Assembly: GCA_946479535.1 (NCBI GenBank)
Contig: CAMLGP010000192.1
Span: 1 to 6,151 of the forward strand
From: an uncultured Bacteroidota bacterium
GTDB taxonomy: Bacteria; Bacteroidota; Bacteroidia; Chitinophagales; Chitinophagaceae
Direction of reading: 5' to 3'
DNA length: 6,151 bases
The position numbers were made by a program, and so were the translations under genes. The notes beneath the pieces are model-generated. The model was not told the origin of the DNA. It worked only from the letters and a program-made list of their open reading frames with translations, and did no database searches. Each line of letters opens with the position of its first letter. The first letter of the stretch is position 1. This document shows, in pieces, positions 5,327 through 6,151 of the stretch.

Positions 5327-6151
5327 ATGAAACGAGTTGTACCCTCTGTACGGGCAATCGTACTATGTTTGATCCTTGCAATTTCCTCGACCAGGGGATA
5401 TTCACAATCAATCTCTTCAGGTAATGGTAAATGGGAAGTAGGCTTTGGCTTTGGACCCATGTTTTTCCTGGGTGACCTTGGCGGAAGTGCCGGTTACGGA
5501 AAACCATTTGTGAAGGACCTTGATTTTCCTTTAACCAATTTGGGCAAGTCAATTTATGCAAACTACTATGCATCTGACTTCCTTGCATTCCGTCTATCCT
5601 TAAACCAGGGTGTGTTGAAAGGAAATGATGCCGAAGCGCCTAATAAAGGTGGTGCTGAGGTAGATCGTTTACAACGTAACCTGAGTTTTAAGTCAAATGT
5701 GATTGATGCATACATTGCTGCAGAGATCTATCCAACTGTATTCCTTGAGAAATACGAGGAAATGAAAGGAAAGCTCCGCCCTTATGGATTGATCGGCGTA
5801 GGTATGTTCAGATTCAATCCTAAAGCAAAGCTGGATGGGCAATGGGTAGCACTTACTCCCCTTCGTCTGGAAGGACAGGGTATGGCTGAGTATCCAGACA
5901 GAAAACAATACAAATTAACGCAGACTGAAATCGTAATGGGTTTCGGCGCCAAATACTGGCTGAAAGAGAATATGTATATCGGTTTTGACCTTACACACCG
6001 CGATACTGAAACAGACTATATCGATAACGTAAGTACAGGTTATATTGATCCCAATCTGTTCAATGTTTACCTTACACCATCAGATGCTGCAAAGGCCAGG
6101 AGATTGTATTACCGTGGAACTTATGGTTCTGCTGTTACAAACCCAGGTAAT
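5327..6151 (+). CDS. outer-membrane beta-barrel protein, PorG/DUF6089-like, N-terminal part (3' end outside window)
   Basis: The frame opens at ATG 5327 and runs 275 codons to the right edge without a stop. An in-frame TAA at 5312-5314 and no other ATG between make this the start. Residues 1 to about 27 are a signal peptide (charged MKRVVPSVR, hydrophobic AIVLCLILAISS, then GYSQ). The mature part opens with WEVGFGFGPMFFLGDLGG (36-53) and continues with alternating hydrophobic strands, including RPYGLIGVGMFRFNPKAKLD (151-170), QTEIVMGFGAKYWL (199-212) and MYIGFDLTHRDTETDYIDNV (216-235). These resemble DUF6089/PorG barrels of Bacteroidota, where PorG takes part in type IX secretion. Long extra loops (about 165-200 and after 240) make it larger than small PorG proteins, so it may be a paralogue rather than PorG. 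No secretion gene is in view to settle this. Confidence 0.75.
   Translation, partial: MKRVVPSVRAIVLCLILAISSTRGYSQSISSGNGKWEVGFGFGPMFFLGDLGGSAGYGKPFVKDLDFPLTNLGKSIYANYYASDFLAFRLSLNQGVLKGNDAEAPNKGGAEVDRLQRNLSFKSNVIDAYIAAEIYPTVFLEKYEEMKGKLRPYGLIGVGMFRFNPKAKLDGQWVALTPLRLEGQGMAEYPDRKQYKLTQTEIVMGFGAKYWLKENMYIGFDLTHRDTETDYIDNVSTGYIDPNLFNVYLTPSDAAKARRLYYRGTYGSAVTNPGN

Noticed and set aside
5251..5908. Minus-strand open frames of 69-87 residues overlapping the outer-membrane protein gene
   Set aside because: They are antisense to a frame with a signal peptide and barrel motifs, and their products show no domain.

Overview
The window looks like chromosomal housekeeping DNA of a Bacteroidota bacterium, most likely of the Chitinophagaceae type. 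This is inferred from moderate-to-low GC, AT-rich leaders without clear Shine-Dalgarno sites, Sec signal peptides ending close to a Gln, and a PorG/DUF6089-like outer-membrane barrel. It holds four complete genes and two genes cut by the window edges. I see no tRNA, rRNA, CRISPR array, transposase, phage gene or defence cassette.

Layout: (1) bases 2-241, + strand, are the C-terminal end of a transglutaminase-like protein. (2) A 9-bp inverted repeat fills the gap up to the start codon of rarA (273-1535, +), a replication-associated clamp-loader-like AAA+ ATPase. (3) Bases 1536-1690 separate rarA from a convergent gene and carry three related palindromes. Two of them lie in a degenerate ~60-bp tandem duplication that runs into the last codons of the next gene. 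(4) 1691-3136 (-) encodes a soluble double-ATPase ABC protein that closely resembles E. coli ModF, but its first ATPase site lacks the catalytic Glu and the switch His. (5) A 40-bp divergent spacer leads to 3177-4523 (+), an exported M28 zinc peptidase with a complete set of metal ligands and a C-terminal Fn3-like domain, followed 20 bp later by elaA (4544-4993, +), a GNAT acetyltransferase. (6) An extended imperfect inverted repeat (4991-5095) starts at the elaA stop codon and is followed by about 230 bp of AT-rich DNA without a gene. (7) 5327 to the right edge (+) is the N-terminal 275 residues of an outer-membrane beta-barrel protein.

The genes do not form an obvious single pathway. The M28 peptidase and elaA are probably co-transcribed; rarA may be read from the upstream gene or from its own promoter. 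The points most worth a second look are the palindrome cluster between rarA and modF, the asymmetric ModF-like ATPase, and the long inverted repeat after elaA. I found no convincing new multi-gene system here.
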